DNA from: Treponema sp.
GTDB taxonomy: Bacteria > Spirochaetota > Spirochaetia > Treponematales > Treponemataceae
DNA length: 64,000 bases
Reading direction: 5' to 3'
NCBI GenBank assembly: GCA_024695475.1
Contig: JAILIC010000075.1
Span: 1-64,000, forward strand
The notes beneath the pieces are model-generated. The model saw only the letters and a list, made by a program, of their open reading frames with translations, was not told where the DNA came from and did not search any database. The translations under genes and the position numbers were made by a program. Below, piece by piece: positions 63,206-64,000 of the stretch (position 1 is its first letter; each line of letters opens with the position of its first letter).

Positions 63206-63442
63206 TTATTTAGCCTTGTTCAGCAGTTTTTTTACGGTTTCAGTTGGCTGAGCACCAACACCGAGCCAGTATTTTACACGTTCGCTGTTTACAGAAACCT
63301 GTTCAGCTTCTGGAGCAACTGGAGCGTATGTACCGACTTCTTCGATAGCTACACCGTCACGAGGCTTACTTGCATCTGTAACTACGATACGGTAAGTTGG
63401 ACGCTTTTTAGCACCGAATCTCTTAAGTCTGATCTTTACCAC
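63206..63442 (-). CDS. rpsP: Small-subunit ribosomal protein S16
   Basis: S16, 78 residues: [18 protein letters not shown] near 4, [10 protein letters not shown] near 33 and [19 protein letters not shown] near 55. GTG start at 63442 with GGAGG about 10 nt upstream. First gene of the minus-strand operon rpsP-khpA-rimM-trmD-rplS-FliK-like-FlhB2-like-yraN and two small genes. Confidence 0.96.
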   Translation of the reverse strand: MVKIRLKRFGAKKRPTYRIVVTDASKPRDGVAIEEVGTYAPVAPEAEQVSVNSERVKYWLGVGAQPTETVKKLLNKAK

Positions 63443-63458
63443 TTTTGCTTAACCTCCA

Positions 63459-63488
63459 CAGAACTCAACGGAACTGCGTCAAGTTCTG
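63459..63488 (-). other. Hairpin in the rpsP 5' leader
   Basis: CAGAACT (63459-63465) pairs with AGTTCTG (63482-63488) just upstream of the GGAGG ribosome site. It could take part in translational control, but no ribosomal-protein site is recognisable. Confidence 0.4.
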
Positions 63489-63542
63489 AAATAGTAACTC
63501 CATACCCAGCATAGAATTTACGCTAAAGTATAGTAGTTTGAT

Positions 63543-63571
63543 ACTATATAGTAAAATACCTTCTTAGTCAA
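63543..63571 (-). promoter_or_regulatory. Promoter of the rpsP operon
   Basis: Minus-strand TTGACT (63566-63571) and TATAGT (63543-63548) with a 17-bp spacer, start near 63536, leader about 94 nt. Confidence 0.75.
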
Positions 63572-63671
63572 TGAAAAACAGGACGGCACATCATTATTTA
63601 ATAAGCTCACTTGGTTATTTTTGAGTCTAAGGTTGTAAAAATATTACTCGTTTTCAGTTGCGATTCTTTCA

Positions 63672-63999
63672 TTAATAAATTAACAAAAAAATGCCGGATA
63701 GCTTTTTAAGGATTTTTTCCAGAATAAGCTGATAACTTATTTATCTCTCTTCTTTTTATTATACTCAACTTGCACTCCAAAAAGGGAAAGTGAGATGCTA
63801 TCCAAAGACTCTGATGTTTTTATATGGTCTTTGAGGTTTTGTTGTATAACCCCTGTATATCATAGAAGAATATTTTCAGATGAAGGTATATTCAGAATAA
63901 TGAAATCTTTTTGCTTTTAATTTATTAGCAAAGAGCTGACATAAAGGTTCTCTTGCCACTTCCCCATTGTCCATAAATCAAGATGGTCTGATATGGGCT
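63672..63999 (-). pseudogene. Decayed KAP-type P-loop ATPase fragment, cut by window edge
   Basis: On the minus strand, QTILIYGQWGSGKRTFMSAL resembles the Walker A start of KAP-family ATPases (the residue after Lys is Arg instead of Ser/Thr). A stop follows at once. Related-looking peptides continue in other frames: NKLKAKRFHYSEYTF, then IQQNLKDHIKTSESLDSISL and WKKILKKLSGIFLLIY, which recall the helices and Walker B strand. At least two frame changes and several stops make it a pseudogene. The assignment is by eye; the upstream part is outside the window. Confidence 0.5.
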
Positions 64000-64000
64000 A

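Overview
This window looks like the chromosome of a spirochaete close to Treponema. The case rests on AT-rich DNA with dense, short-spaced operons, a ribosomal cluster (rpsP-khpA-rimM-trmD-rplS) that runs straight into flagellar-export-like genes and yraN, lipoproteins with spirochaete-style lipoboxes, and Mgl/Rbs-type and Dpp-type transport operons typical of host-associated treponemes. No organism-specific marker gene was available, so genus level is an inference.

Layout. 1-9371 (minus strand) is one carbohydrate operon: COG2407 isomerase, sugar-binding protein, an attenuating terminator, DUF2291 lipoprotein, RbsA- and RbsC-type transporter, a transketolase split into two genes, a GlpK-like FGGY kinase and a LacI-type regulator cut by the window edge. 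9635-12475 (minus) holds apt, tyrA and the DAHP synthase aroF, the last preceded by a Tyr/Trp-rich leader peptide and an attenuator hairpin. 12511-18956 (plus) is a Dpp/Opp peptide transporter followed by an M42 aminopeptidase. 18959-25814 contains tsaD, a divergent polysaccharide deacetylase, thrH (plus), and the minus-strand operon gltA-rsuA-fhs. 26041-34741 has a large sensor adenylate cyclase, two paralogous lipoproteins flanking a GNAT acetyltransferase and a 23-bp hairpin tandem array, then asnS and a YihY membrane protein fused to a cyclic-nucleotide-binding domain. 34789-39314 (minus) is DUF5312-like protein, laccase-domain protein and argS. 39419-45541 has rpsD with a phage-connector-like gene, a pseudouridine synthase and a hybrid sensor kinase. 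45662-50487 is an FbpABC-type transporter with a divergent Crp/Fnr regulator. 50541-57108 carries tRNA-Gln, tRNA-Glu, hisK, an M23 peptidase, an orphan small RNA, rsgA, mutS2 and argR. 57117-63571 has tatD, tRNA-Leu and the ribosomal/flagellar-like operon. The last part (63672-63999) is a decayed KAP-type ATPase fragment.

How the parts fit. The sugar operon imports a monosaccharide, isomerises and phosphorylates it, and feeds a two-subunit transketolase. The peptide operon imports and trims peptides. The aroF leader would couple aromatic amino acid synthesis to Tyr/Trp-tRNA charging. cAMP may link the adenylate cyclase to the YihY-CNB fusion and the Crp/Fnr protein. The most unusual items are the aromatic leader/attenuator (12238-12475), the 23-bp repeat array (30718-30870), the orphan small RNA with a 15-residue mini-ORF (52761-52969), the split-transketolase sugar operon, and several promoters placed so that transcription would start at the start codon (leaderless mRNAs).
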